Source: Micromonosporaceae bacterium (GTDB taxonomy: Bacteria > Actinomycetota > Actinomycetes > Mycobacteriales > Micromonosporaceae). Taken from it: DNA of 64,000 nucleotides. The stretch lies in assembly GCA_009377645.1 (NCBI GenBank), contig WHTQ01000005.1:1-64000 (forward strand), read 5' to 3'. A program made the position numbers and the translations under genes. Of this stretch, positions 48,479 to 57,522 are shown one piece after another; positions within the stretch are counted from its first letter, which is position 1; every line of letters starts with the position of its first letter. The notes under the pieces are model-generated. The model did no database searches, was not told the origin of the DNA, and saw only the letters and a program-made list of their open reading frames with translations.

Positions 48479-49686
48479 ACGGGGCTGGAGTCCAGCTCGG
48501 GGGGCGGTACCGGCTCGACGAGCGGATCGGCGGCGGTGGCATGGGCGAGGTGTGGCGCGGCACCGACGAGGTGCTGGGCCGGACCGTCGCGGTGAAGATC
48601 ATGCTGCCGGCGCTGCTGGACGAGCCCGGGTTCGCCGAGCGGTTCCGGGCCGAGGCGCGCACGATGGCCCGGCTCAAGCACCCCGGAGTCGTGAACGTCT
48701 ACGACTACAGCAGCGACGCGTCCGCCGCGTTCCTGGTGATGGAGTACGTCGAGGGCGACCCGCTCTCGCGTACCCTCGGCCGGGTCGGCCGGCTCACCGC
48801 CGCCCGTACCATGGCCCTGATCGCCCAGGCCGCGGATGCGCTGGAGGCGGCGCACGCCGCCGGGGTCGTGCACCGGGACGTGAAGCCGGGCAACCTGATG
48901 GTCCGGGCCAACGGCACCCTGGTGCTGACCGACTTCGGGATCTCCCGTTCCGAGGTGGCCGGGATCACCGGCACCGGCACGGTGCTCGGCACCGCCTCCT
49001 ACCTGTCGCCGGAGCAGGCCGCCGGGCAGGTGGCGACCGCCGCCTCGGACGTGTACGCGCTCGGCGTGGTCGCGTACCAGTGCCTGGCCGGCCGGCGCCC
49101 GTTCGAGGGCGAGAACCCGCTGGAGATCGCGATGAAGCACGTCCGGGAGCCACCGCCGGACCTGCCCGGTGACATCCCCCCGGCGGTACGCGACATCGTG
49201 ATGCGCGCGCTCGCTAAGGACCCGGCGAACCGGTGGCCGTCGTCGGCGGCGCTGTCGGCGGTAGCCCGGCAGGCGGCCGCCACGCTGGGTGCCGGCATGC
49301 CCGCCTCCTCCTCGCTGCCGTCCGGCCCGCCGCCGTCCGTCGCCGGCTCGCCGGTGGCCCCGGTGTCGCCGGTCCCGCCGGTCCCGTCGGGCCCGTCGGG
49401 TCAGCAGACCTACCAGCAGGGGCAGGCGCACGTCCCGACCCAGCCGGTGCGGTACCTTTCGCCGGCCAGCCAGCCCCCGCCGCCGTCGATCGCCACCGGA
49501 CGGCTGGGCTCGGACCGGCCGTCCCCACTGGCCGTAACCGCGGTGATCCTGTTCGCGATCGCGATCGTCGTCTGTGCCGGGCTGGTCGGCTACGTTGTCC
49601 GCCAGCTTGTCGACGGCAACGACCTGCCGGACCTCTTCTCCATGATCACGTATGCTCAACCCATCGAAGGATCGATGTCGACATGA
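48478..49686 (+). CDS. pknA: Ser/Thr protein kinase PknA
   Basis: LGGRYRLDERIGGGGMGEVWRGTDEVLGRTVAVKIM...GVVHRDVKPGNLMVRANGTLVLTDFGISR; C-terminal TM; upstream of pknB. Confidence 0.94.
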   Translation, partial: HGAGVQLGGRYRLDERIGGGGMGEVWRGTDEVLGRTVAVKIMLPALLDEPGFAERFRAEARTMARLKHPGVVNVYDYSSDASAAFLVMEYVEGDPLSRTLGRVGRLTAARTMALIAQAADALEAAHAAGVVHRDVKPGNLMVRANGTLVLTDFGISRSEVAGITGTGTVLGTASYLSPEQAAGQVATAASDVYALGVVAYQCLAGRRPFEGENPLEIAMKHVREPPPDLPGDIPPAVRDIVMRALAKDPANRWPSSAALSAVARQAAATLGAGMPASSSLPSGPPPSVAGSPVAPVSPVPPVPSGPSGQQTYQQGQAHVPTQPVRYLSPASQPPPPSIATGRLGSDRPSPLAVTAVILFAIAIVVCAGLVGYVVRQLVDGNDLPDLFSMITYAQPIEGSMST

Positions 49687-51590
49687 CAGTGCCAGAGCGT
49701 CTGCTCGGTGGCCGGTACGAGCTCGGCGAGCTGCTGGGCTACGGCGGCATGGCCGAGGTGCACCGGGGCCGGGACCTCCGGCTGGGCCGGGAGGTCGCGA
49801 TCAAGATGCTGCGCACCGACCTGGCCCGGGACCACACCTTCCAGATGCGGTTCCGGCGGGAGGCCCAGAACGTGGCCACCCTCAACCACCCGGGGATCGC
49901 CGCGGTCTACGACACCGGCGAGGAGCACGCCGCCACCGGCGAGGCGCTGCCGTACATCGTGATGGAGTTCGTGGCCGGTCATACGTTGAAGGACGTTCTG
50001 GCCGCCGAGGGCCGGCTGCAGCCGCGGCGGGCGCTGGAGATCTCCGCGGACATCTGCGCCGCGCTGGAGTTCAGCCACCGGCACGGGATCATCCACCGGG
50101 ACGTCAAGCCCGGCAACGTGATGGTCACGCCGAACGGCCAGGTGAAGGTGATGGACTTCGGCATCGCCCGGGACCTGGCCAGCGGCGCCACCACGATGAC
50201 CCAGACCTCGGCGGTGATCGGCACCGCGCAGTACCTGTCTCCGGAGCAGGCCCGGGGCGAGGCGGTGGACGCCCGCTCCGACGTGTACGCGACCGGGTGC
50301 GTGCTGTTCGAGCTGCTCTGTGGTCACCCGCCGTTCGTCGGGGACAGCCCGGTGTCGGTGGCCTACCAGCACGTACGCGAGGACCCGCGGGCGCCGTCGC
50401 AGCTGAACCCGGAGGTCCCGCCGGACGTGGACGCGGTGGTGCTGAAGGCGCTGGCCAAGAACCCGGCCAACCGCTACCAGTCGGCCGCCGAGATGCGCGC
50501 CGACCTGCTCCGGGCGGCCGGCGGCCGGCCGGTGCTGGCCACCCCGGTGCTGAGCAACGCGGAGACCGCGCTGCTCGGGCAGCAGGGGGAGCCGGCCCGG
50601 GTCGGCGACCCGGGCCGGCGCCGGGCCTCGACCTGGGTGCTGATCGTGCTCGGGGTGCTCGGGGTGCTGGCGGTGATCGCCCTGATCGTTGGGCTGATCC
50701 TCACCAACCAGGCCCCCCGCCAGGTGGACGTGCCGGAGGTGCTCGGCATGAGCCCGGAGGAGGCGGTCGCCGAGATCGAGGGGGCCGAGCTGACCGCGGA
50801 GGCGGGCGCCCCGGTCGTCGGCGACTGCGAGCGGGAGGAGGGCCAGGTCGAGTCCCAGGACCCGGCCGCGGGCACCGCCCTGGACGTCAACTCCACCGTC
50901 ACCTACTCCGTCTGCGGCGGCCCGGAGCAGGTCGAGGTGCCGCAGATCGTCGGCTCCAACCGCGAGAACGCGGAGTCCCTACTCGAGGATGCCGGGCTGG
51001 TAGGGGAATTCGAGGAGGTGGACGACGAGCGGCCGGAGGGCGAAGTGATCTCGGCGGATCCTTCACCAGGGACCTCGGTGGATGTCGGGAGCACCGTCAC
51101 CGTGCAGGTGTCCCGCGACAACATCCTGCAGGTGCCGGATGTGCGGGGTCAGTCTCAGGACCAGGCGACCGCCACTCTGGAGGCGCGGGGCCTGGTGCCC
51201 AACGTGGTCGAGGCGAGTGGCCCGCCCGAGGACGTCGACCAGGTGGGGACGGTCGCCGCGCAGGACCCGGGGCCGGGTACCGAGGCGCGGGACGGTGACA
51301 CGGTAACGATCGAGGTCTACCCGGCGGGGGCCGACCTGGAGGTGCCGACTCCGACTGTCGACCAGCTGACCCAGACGGTGACGGTCAGCTGGGACAACGG
51401 CATCTACGGCGGGGTGACCATCGACTGGGGCGACGACACCGAGGACACGTCCAATGACTCGGAGGGTGAGGAGCAGCACGAGTACCAGGTTCTGCCGGGT
51501 GAGAGCGAGACGTTCACCATCACCGTCACCGCGACCGACTTCGAGGGCCGCTCCGTCACCCACGAGGTCGAGATCGAGCCCGGCCCGTGA
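49683..51590 (+). CDS. pknB: Ser/Thr protein kinase PknB with three PASTA-like repeats and a PKD-like C-terminal domain
   Basis: LLGGRYELGELLGYGGMAEVHRGRDLRLGREVAIKML...HGIIHRDVKPGNVMV; TM; PASTA repeats VDVPEVLGMSPEEAVAEIE..., VEVPQIVGSNRENAESLLEDAGL..., LQVPDVRGQSQDQATATLEARGL...; then GVTIDWGDDTEDTSNDSEGEEQHEYQ...FTITVTATDFEGRSVTHEVEI. Confidence 0.95.
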   Translation: MTVPERLLGGRYELGELLGYGGMAEVHRGRDLRLGREVAIKMLRTDLARDHTFQMRFRREAQNVATLNHPGIAAVYDTGEEHAATGEALPYIVMEFVAGHTLKDVLAAEGRLQPRRALEISADICAALEFSHRHGIIHRDVKPGNVMVTPNGQVKVMDFGIARDLASGATTMTQTSAVIGTAQYLSPEQARGEAVDARSDVYATGCVLFELLCGHPPFVGDSPVSVAYQHVREDPRAPSQLNPEVPPDVDAVVLKALAKNPANRYQSAAEMRADLLRAAGGRPVLATPVLSNAETALLGQQGEPARVGDPGRRRASTWVLIVLGVLGVLAVIALIVGLILTNQAPRQVDVPEVLGMSPEEAVAEIEGAELTAEAGAPVVGDCEREEGQVESQDPAAGTALDVNSTVTYSVCGGPEQVEVPQIVGSNRENAESLLEDAGLVGEFEEVDDERPEGEVISADPSPGTSVDVGSTVTVQVSRDNILQVPDVRGQSQDQATATLEARGLVPNVVEASGPPEDVDQVGTVAAQDPGPGTEARDGDTVTIEVYPAGADLEVPTPTVDQLTQTVTVSWDNGIYGGVTIDWGDDTEDTSNDSEGEEQHEYQVLPGESETFTITVTATDFEGRSVTHEVEIEPGP

Positions 51591-51637
51591 CCTGATCCCC
51601 CCCGGTCCACCCGGCGGGCGCCTGCTCCGTTATCGGG

Positions 51638-52360
51638 TCACGCGTGGGCGAAGGCGGCCGTCCGGCGGGCCTCCACCTCGGCCGCCAGCGCCGGGGCGCG
51701 CTCCAGCGCCTCGGGCATGCCGCACCGGGCGAGCCAGTTGGCCAGCAGCAGGTGGCCGGCCTCGGTCAGCACCGACTCCGGGTGGAACTGAACCCCCTCG
51801 ACCCGGAGCGTCCGGTGCCGCATCGCCATCACGACCCCGCCCCGGCTGCCGGGTCGATCATGGACTTCCGGGGGCGACACGCCGGCGACACGCCCAGGAA
51901 ACTCCATGATCGACCCAGTTCTGGCGGTGACTTCGATCTCGTCGGGGAGGGTCGACTCGACCACCGCCAGCGAGTGGTAGCGGGTGGCGGTGAACGGGTT
52001 CGGGAGCCCAGACAGGACCCCGGCACCGGAGTGCGTGACGGTCGACGTCTTGCCGTGCAGGAGCTCCGGCGCCTGGGTCACGGTCGCGCCATACGCGGCC
52101 CCGATCGCCTGGTGGCCGAGGCAGACGCCGAGGATCGGGACCGACCCGGCCAGCGCGGAGACCAGCGGCATGCAGATGCCGGCGCGCTCCGGGGTGCTGG
52201 GGCCGGGCGAGAGCAGGATCCCGTCCGCGCCGGACCGGCCGGCCTCGGCGACGGTCAGCGCGTCGTTGCGGCGCACGTCGCAGTCGGCGCCGAGCTGGCC
52301 CAGATACTGCACCAGGTTGTAGACGAACGAGTCGTAGTTGTCGATCACCAGGATGCGCAT
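51638..52360 (-). CDS. Aminodeoxychorismate/anthranilate synthase component II (glutamine amidotransferase)
   Basis: MRILVIDNYDSFVYNLVQYLGQLGADCDVRRND...VPILGVCLGHQAIGAAYGATV...VEGVQFHPESVLTEAGHLLLANWL; carries an in-frame insertion. Confidence 0.95.
   Translation of the reverse strand: MRILVIDNYDSFVYNLVQYLGQLGADCDVRRNDALTVAEAGRSGADGILLSPGPSTPERAGICMPLVSALAGSVPILGVCLGHQAIGAAYGATVTQAPELLHGKTSTVTHSGAGVLSGLPNPFTATRYHSLAVVESTLPDEIEVTARTGSIMEFPGRVAGVSPPEVHDRPGSRGGVVMAMRHRTLRVEGVQFHPESVLTEAGHLLLANWLARCGMPEALERAPALAAEVEARRTAAFAHA
51851..51916. repeat. 66-bp inverted-repeat (REP/MITE-like) element inserted in frame
   Basis: GGGTCGATCATGGACTTCCGGGGGCGACACGCCGGCGACACGCCCAGGAAACTCCATGATCGACCC; 14-bp perfect terminal arms plus inner TTCC/GGAA and GGGCG/CGCCC pairing. 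Confidence 0.85.
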
Positions 52361-52366
52361 GCCGGG

Positions 52367-52678
52367 CTACCCGTCCGTCTCGTAGGGAATGTCGTGCTCG
52401 CCAGGCAGCGGCTCGCCGCTCGGGGCGACCGACTCACCGACGCCCGGGTCGCCCGGGGCGCCCGGGGCGGGACCGGGGGCCGGGTCGCCGCCGGTCGGGG
52501 CGAAGTCGCCGTCCAGCTGGCTGTCGTTCCAGGGCAGCAGCGACTGCTCGACGAACGGGTCCAGCCACGGGAAGACCAGGAACCACAGCAGCGCCACCGC
52601 GACGCCGGCCAGCACCACCGAGCCGGTGATCTTGCCGGGAAGGCCGTACGGCAGGTGCCGCCAGATCCACGCGTACAT
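52367..52678 (-). CDS. Small single-TM actinobacterial membrane protein
   Basis: MYAWIWRHLPYGLPGKITGSVVLAGVAVALLWFLVFPWLDPFVEQSLLPWNDSQLD. Confidence 0.85.
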   Translation of the reverse strand: MYAWIWRHLPYGLPGKITGSVVLAGVAVALLWFLVFPWLDPFVEQSLLPWNDSQLDGDFAPTGGDPAPGPAPGAPGDPGVGESVAPSGEPLPGEHDIPYETDG

Positions 52679-52681
52679 TGC

Positions 52682-53776
52682 CTAGGCTCCTAGCCCACCG
52701 AGTACGGCTGGGCGCCCGTCCGACTGTGGCTGCTGGTCGACCAGCTCGGCGTGCACGATCAACCGCTCGTAGTTGTCCCACTTCGGGTTGCAGGTGGTCA
52801 GCGTCAGCATCGCCTCGCTCGGCTCGACGCCCGGCTGACCGGGCACCGGAGCCACCACCTCCACCGCGTTCGGTTTCACGATGTGGTTGCGGGTGACCCG
52901 GTAGATGAACCAGCTGTCCTGGGTCTCCACGACTACCGTCTCCCCCTCCCCCACCTGGTCCAGGTCCCAGAAGGTGGCCGGGTTCCGGTGACCGGCGACC
53001 GAGAAGTTGCCGACCTGGCCCGGCATGGCGCTGTCCGGGTAGTGGCCGGGCGCGTACCGGATGTCGTCCAGCTCCACCCCCTGGACCACCACCCAGTACT
53101 TCCCGATCCTGGGAACGTAGAGCCGGGCGATCGCGTGGCCCGGAGGCGGGCCGAGCGGCTCCGGGGTGGCCTCGTCGTCCCCGTCCTTCTCCTGGTCCTG
53201 GTCCGGGGACACGGTCGGTGCCGGGGCGGCCCAGTCCTGCGCGAGCTGGCGGTCCAGGTCGTCCTGGTGGGAGGCGATGACCGCCGACTTCCCCCAGACC
53301 TCGTACGCGGCCAGCAGCAGCACGATCACCCCGAGCGTGATCAGCACCTCGCCGGCCCCCCGAACCGTGCTCCGGGTCGCGGTGCCGAGGGTGGTGCGGG
53401 TCAGCGCGGAGTGGACGCTGCGGTAGCCGCCGGTCTTGGTGCGGACCGCCCGCAGCGGCACCACCTGCGCGCCGGGCGGCGGCGCGGGCCGGGGCTGGTC
53501 CGCCTCCGGGTCGGGGGGCGGCGGGGGCGGGACGATGCCCAGCAGGCCGGTCTCGTCCGCCCGCGGGCCGCCCGCGGGCGGCCCGCCCCGTCCGCCCGGC
53601 GGGACGACCGGGATGGTGGCGGTCTGGTCCGGCGAGCTGGCGGGTACGGCCGGCAGCACGGTGGTGGTCGGGTCGATCGCCGGGCTGACCGGCGCGGTCC
53701 GGTCGTTCGCCCACTCCGCGAGATCCTCCGGCGCCCGGTGGCGGCCGTACCGACTCGACTCGGGCGGGGCAGTCAT
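52682..53776 (-). CDS. Class E sortase
   Basis: [86 protein letters not shown]...[22 protein letters not shown] (TLTTCxPxxxxxxRLIV). Confidence 0.95.
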   Translation of the reverse strand: MTAPPESSRYGRHRAPEDLAEWANDRTAPVSPAIDPTTTVLPAVPASSPDQTATIPVVPPGGRGGPPAGGPRADETGLLGIVPPPPPPDPEADQPRPAPPPGAQVVPLRAVRTKTGGYRSVHSALTRTTLGTATRSTVRGAGEVLITLGVIVLLLAAYEVWGKSAVIASHQDDLDRQLAQDWAAPAPTVSPDQDQEKDGDDEATPEPLGPPPGHAIARLYVPRIGKYWVVVQGVELDDIRYAPGHYPDSAMPGQVGNFSVAGHRNPATFWDLDQVGEGETVVVETQDSWFIYRVTRNHIVKPNAVEVVAPVPGQPGVEPSEAMLTLTTCNPKWDNYERLIVHAELVDQQPQSDGRPAVLGGLGA

Positions 53777-54579
53777 CCGGTCACCTGCGCGGAGCGCAGC
53801 GTGCTGGTTCCGTCGAACGCCGGCACGGTGACATCCTCCTCCGCCGTCTCGCGGTAGCCGAGCCCGTACGCATCGGCCGCCTCCCGGAACAGCTGCACCC
53901 CCGGCGCCTCCGCGAGTGCGGTGCTCATGGTCTCCGGGTCCCCGATCGCAACGATGACATACGGGGGTGAGTGCGGACGACCGTGCAACAACAGTACCGG
54001 TCCGACGCAGATCGCTGCACTCGTCGAGAGCACCCGTTCTCCCATGATCGACATGGCCTCGGCGCCGCCGGCCCACAGGGCGTTGATCACCGACTGCAGG
54101 TCCTGCTGGTGGACCAGCAGGTCATCCGGCTCGGCGCCGGGCGGCCGGACCCCGTCCGGTTGCAGGGCGTCGTTGAGGGTGACGGTCACCGCCGGCCCCC
54201 GCAACCCGGTGAAGCCGGCGGCGGCCAGGTAGCTCTCGGCCCGCTCCTGCTCCGCCAGCACCGGCGGGTCGGCGCCGCCCTGTGCGTCGGTGAGTGCCGC
54301 CACCGCCGCCTCCAGCGGGGCGATCTGGGCCTCGGCGGCGGCGACCCGCTCCTCCCGTTCCTCGATAAGGTCGACCAGCTCCAGCCGGCGGTCCTCCCGC
54401 AGCGGGGGCCCGTCGGCGGTGGTCGCGCTGGTGGTGAACAGCAGGCCGGCGGCCACGGCGATCACCGGTACGCCCAGCCACCAGCCCGGCCGGCGGCCGC
54501 CGCGGCGCGGCAGCAGCTCGCGTACCGCCCGCTGGAGCACGTTGCGCCAGGTCGCGTGACCCGAAGCGTATTCGGTCAC
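53773..54579 (-). CDS. DUF881 family protein
   Basis: [93 protein letters not shown]. Confidence 0.93.
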   Translation of the reverse strand: MTEYASGHATWRNVLQRAVRELLPRRGGRRPGWWLGVPVIAVAAGLLFTTSATTADGPPLREDRRLELVDLIEEREERVAAAEAQIAPLEAAVAALTDAQGGADPPVLAEQERAESYLAAAGFTGLRGPAVTVTLNDALQPDGVRPPGAEPDDLLVHQQDLQSVINALWAGGAEAMSIMGERVLSTSAAICVGPVLLLHGRPHSPPYVIVAIGDPETMSTALAEAPGVQLFREAADAYGLGYRETAEEDVTVPAFDGTSTLRSAQVTG

Positions 54580-54672
54580 CCCTGCCCCTCCGGTCGCCGT
54601 CAGTTAGGCTGTGGTCGGAACCAATTGTTCAGCATCCCATGTACCGCGTCATGGCCCCTCGGGGAGAGCGTC

Positions 54673-54933
54673 GTGCCCAAGTCAACAGTCCGCAAGAAGA
54701 AGGTCTACACGCCCCCGGCCGAGGTCCGGCCGGTCGAGGCTACCCGCCGCAAGCCGAGCCCGTCCTGGCTGCCGGTCAGCGCGGTGGCGCTGATCGTCTT
54801 CGGGATCGCCTGGTTGGTGGTCTTCTACATCACCACCGGCGACTATCCGGTCGCGGCCTGGGGTTACCTGAACCTGGTGGTGGGGTTCGGGGCGATGGTC
54901 GGCTCGCTGGCGATCCTCTCCCGCTGGCGGTGA
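54673..54933 (+). CDS. crgA: Cell division protein CrgA
   Basis: MPKSTVRKKKVYTPPAEVRPV...SWLPVSAVALIVFGIAWLVVFYITTGDYPVAAWGYLNLVVGFGAMVGSLAILSRWR. Confidence 0.95.
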   Translation: MPKSTVRKKKVYTPPAEVRPVEATRRKPSPSWLPVSAVALIVFGIAWLVVFYITTGDYPVAAWGYLNLVVGFGAMVGSLAILSRWR

Positions 54934-54994
54934 CGGACGCAGGCGGGTAACAGCCGCAGGCGTACGCGAAGGCGGCTCGTAAACTACTCCGGTG

Positions 54995-55032
54995 TAGTTA
55001 TCCACAGGAGTTTTCCACAGTGTGGATAACTA
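54995..55032. promoter_or_regulatory. Palindromic DnaA-box triplet
   Basis: TAGTTATCCACAGGAGTTTTCCACAGTGTGGATAACTA: TTATCCACA (54998-55006), TTTTCCACA (55011-55019), inverted TTATCCACA (55021-55029); 12-bp perfect inverted arms. Confidence 0.8.
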
Positions 55033-55069
55033 GCTGATTCCGGACAAGATCGGATAAGAGGGGAGCTTC

Positions 55070-57229
55070 GTGGGCGCCGTCCAGATCGCCACCACGGCCG
55101 TCGCCGCCCTCGTCACCGCCGCCGCCGCCGTCCTCGCGGTCCGGGCGGTCCGGCAGCTGTTCGCGGTGGTCCGGCTGGGCCAGCCCGACCCGACCCGGTC
55201 CGCCGGCTGGTGGGAGCGCACGCTGACCATGCTGCGCGAGACCCTCGGCCACACCCGGATGCTGAAATGGTCGGTGGTCGGGGCCGCCCACTGGTTCGTG
55301 ATGGTCGGGTTCATCCTGCTGGTCACGCTGGTGCTGGCCGCCTACGTGGAGGTGGCCGACCCAACCCGGACCCTCCCGGTGATCGGCTACTGGAGCGGCT
55401 TCGGGCTGGTGACCGAGCTGCTGAGCGTGGCCGGGCTGGCCGGGATCGGGCTGCTGATCGTGGTCCGGCTCCAGAACCTGCCCGGCCGGCGCCGCTGGTC
55501 CCGGTTCGCCGGCTCCACCGCCTGGCAGGCCTACTACGTGGAGTACACGATCGTGGCCGTGCTCGGGCTCGGGCTGCTGCTGCGCGGCACCAAGGCGGCC
55601 GGCGGCGACCTGCCCTACCCGGTCTGGGCCGCCCCGGTCAGCCACGCGCTGGGTGGGCCGATGCCGGCCAGCGGCACGCTGGTCAGCCTGCTCGCGGCCG
55701 GCAAGATCGCGGTCTCGATGGCCTGGGTGATCGTGATCTCGCTGAACCTCACGATGGGCGTGGCCTGGCACCGGTTCACCGCCTTCCCGAACATCTTCTT
55801 CAAGCGCTCCGGTGGCCCGGCGCCGGCACTCGGGGCGCTCCGGCCGATGACCAGCGCCGGGGCGCCGCTCGACTTCGAGCAGGCCGACCCGGAGACCGAC
55901 CAGTTCGGGGTGGCCGCGGTCGAGCAGTTCACCTGGAAGGGGCTGCTGGACTTCACCACCTGCACCGAGTGCGGGCGCTGCCAGGACCAGTGCCCGGCCT
56001 GGAACACCGGCAAGCCGCTCTCGCCCAAGCTGGTCATCCTCAGCCTGCGCGACCACGCGTACGCGAAGGCCCCGTACCTGTTGGCCGGCGGCGGCCAGAC
56101 GCCGGACGGGGAGGAGCGCGGCACGCCGGAGCAGCTGGCCCGGGTGCCGGCCTCGGCGTTGGCCGAGGCGCAGCGGCCGCTGGTCGGGGACGCCGAGGCG
56201 GCCGGGATCATCGACCCGGACGCGCTGTGGGCCTGCACCACCTGCGGCGCGTGCGTGGAGCAGTGCCCGGTCGACATCGAGCACGTCGACCACATTGTGG
56301 ACATCCGTCGGCACCAGGTGATGATCGAGGCCAGCTTCCCGCCGGAGGCCGGTGCGATGCTGCGCAACCTGGAGAGCAAGGGAAACCCCTGGGGCGCGGC
56401 CGCCAGCACCCGCGCCGACTGGACCAACGGGCTGGACTTCGAGGTGCCGCGGGCGGACGGCAGCGCGGCGTTCGACTACCTGTTCTGGGTCGGCTGCGCG
56501 GGGGCGTTCGACGACCGGGCGAAGCGCACCACCCGGGCGGTGGCCACCCTGCTGCACCAGGCCGGGGTCTCGTTCGCGATCCTCGGGGAGGCGGAGACCT
56601 GCACCGGCGACCCGGCCCGCCGGATCGGCGACGAGTTCCGGTTCCAGCTGCAGGCGCAGCGCAACGTCGAGACCCTGGCCGGGGTCTTCGGTGACCGGCC
56701 ACCGGAGCGGCGCCGGATCGTGGTCACCTGCCCGCACTGCCTGAACACCCTTGGCAACGAGTACGGGCAGCTGGGCGGGCACTACGACGTGGTGCACCAC
56801 ACCCAGCTGCTGGCAGAGCTGGTGGCCGACGGCCGGCTGACTCCGGTCCGGCCGGTCGACGGTGGACTGACCTGGCACGACCCCTGCTATCTGGGGCGCC
56901 ACAACCGGGTCTTCGCCCCGCCGCGGGAGCTACTCGGCGCGGTGGCCGGCGAGCACGGGCTGACCGAGATGCCCCGCAACTCGGAGCGGTCGTTCTGCTG
57001 TGGAGCCGGCGGTGCTCGCATGTGGATGGAGGAACGGATCGGGAAGCGGATCAGCACCGAGCGGGCCGAGGAGGCACTGTCCACCGGCGCCGGCACGATC
57101 GCGGTCGGCTGCCCGTTCTGCTCCACAATGCTCAACGACGGCGTGGCGGGCGGGCAGGCGGGTGACGGTGTCGAGGTCGTCGACGTGGCAACGGTCCTGC
57201 TGCGGGCCACTGCAGTGGACAGTACGTAG
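55070..57229 (+). CDS. (Fe-S)-binding oxidoreductase with membrane domain (HdrD/GlpC-like)
   Basis: N-terminal TM region; CTECGRCQDQCP and CTTCGACVEQCP 4Fe-4S motifs; two CCG-type domains (CPHCLNTLGNEYG..., FCCGAGGARMWMEER). Confidence 0.95.
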   Translation: MGAVQIATTAVAALVTAAAAVLAVRAVRQLFAVVRLGQPDPTRSAGWWERTLTMLRETLGHTRMLKWSVVGAAHWFVMVGFILLVTLVLAAYVEVADPTRTLPVIGYWSGFGLVTELLSVAGLAGIGLLIVVRLQNLPGRRRWSRFAGSTAWQAYYVEYTIVAVLGLGLLLRGTKAAGGDLPYPVWAAPVSHALGGPMPASGTLVSLLAAGKIAVSMAWVIVISLNLTMGVAWHRFTAFPNIFFKRSGGPAPALGALRPMTSAGAPLDFEQADPETDQFGVAAVEQFTWKGLLDFTTCTECGRCQDQCPAWNTGKPLSPKLVILSLRDHAYAKAPYLLAGGGQTPDGEERGTPEQLARVPASALAEAQRPLVGDAEAAGIIDPDALWACTTCGACVEQCPVDIEHVDHIVDIRRHQVMIEASFPPEAGAMLRNLESKGNPWGAAASTRADWTNGLDFEVPRADGSAAFDYLFWVGCAGAFDDRAKRTTRAVATLLHQAGVSFAILGEAETCTGDPARRIGDEFRFQLQAQRNVETLAGVFGDRPPERRRIVVTCPHCLNTLGNEYGQLGGHYDVVHHTQLLAELVADGRLTPVRPVDGGLTWHDPCYLGRHNRVFAPPRELLGAVAGEHGLTEMPRNSERSFCCGAGGARMWMEERIGKRISTERAEEALSTGAGTIAVGCPFCSTMLNDGVAGGQAGDGVEVVDVATVLLRATAVDST

Positions 57230-57374
57230 CGTGTGGACCCGGTTACGCTGTCGTGTTGGGGTGTCGGCACTTGACCGCGCTCGGGGACGGAGTCTAGGCT
57301 CGGCAGTCGTTGAGCCGGACGTCGGTTACCCAACCCGGGTGGCCCCGGCCGACACCGCCGAGTCACCGCGACGG

Positions 57375-57512
57375 TATCGGTCTCGGTGAGCCGGGGAACC
57401 GTGCAGCACCCGGGGTGAATCCTCGACGGCGCGGCAGTCCGCGAAGTCGCGGTAGGGCGAACTTCCCGCCCGAACCCGTCAGCTAACCCGGTAGGCGGTC
57501 AGGGAGAAGGGG
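57375..57512 (+). ncRNA. ydaO-yuaA-type cyclic di-AMP riboswitch
   Basis: GAGCCGGGGAACC...CCCGGGGTGAATCC...GGTAGGGCGAACTTCCCGCCCGAACCCGTCAGCTAACCCGGTAGGCGGTCAGGGAGAAG hallmark, directly upstream of an NlpC/P60 gene (boundaries approximate). Confidence 0.92.
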
Positions 57513-57522
57513 TACGGTCCCC

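Noticed and set aside
49638-49660. CCATGATCACG near the pknA 3' end as a third copy of the GATCATGRA inverted-repeat family
   Set aside because: No paired inverted arm nearby; chance occurrence inside coding sequence
54998-56902. 634-aa minus-strand ORF opposite the Fe-S oxidoreductase
   Set aside because: Antisense shadow; no recognisable domain, composition biased
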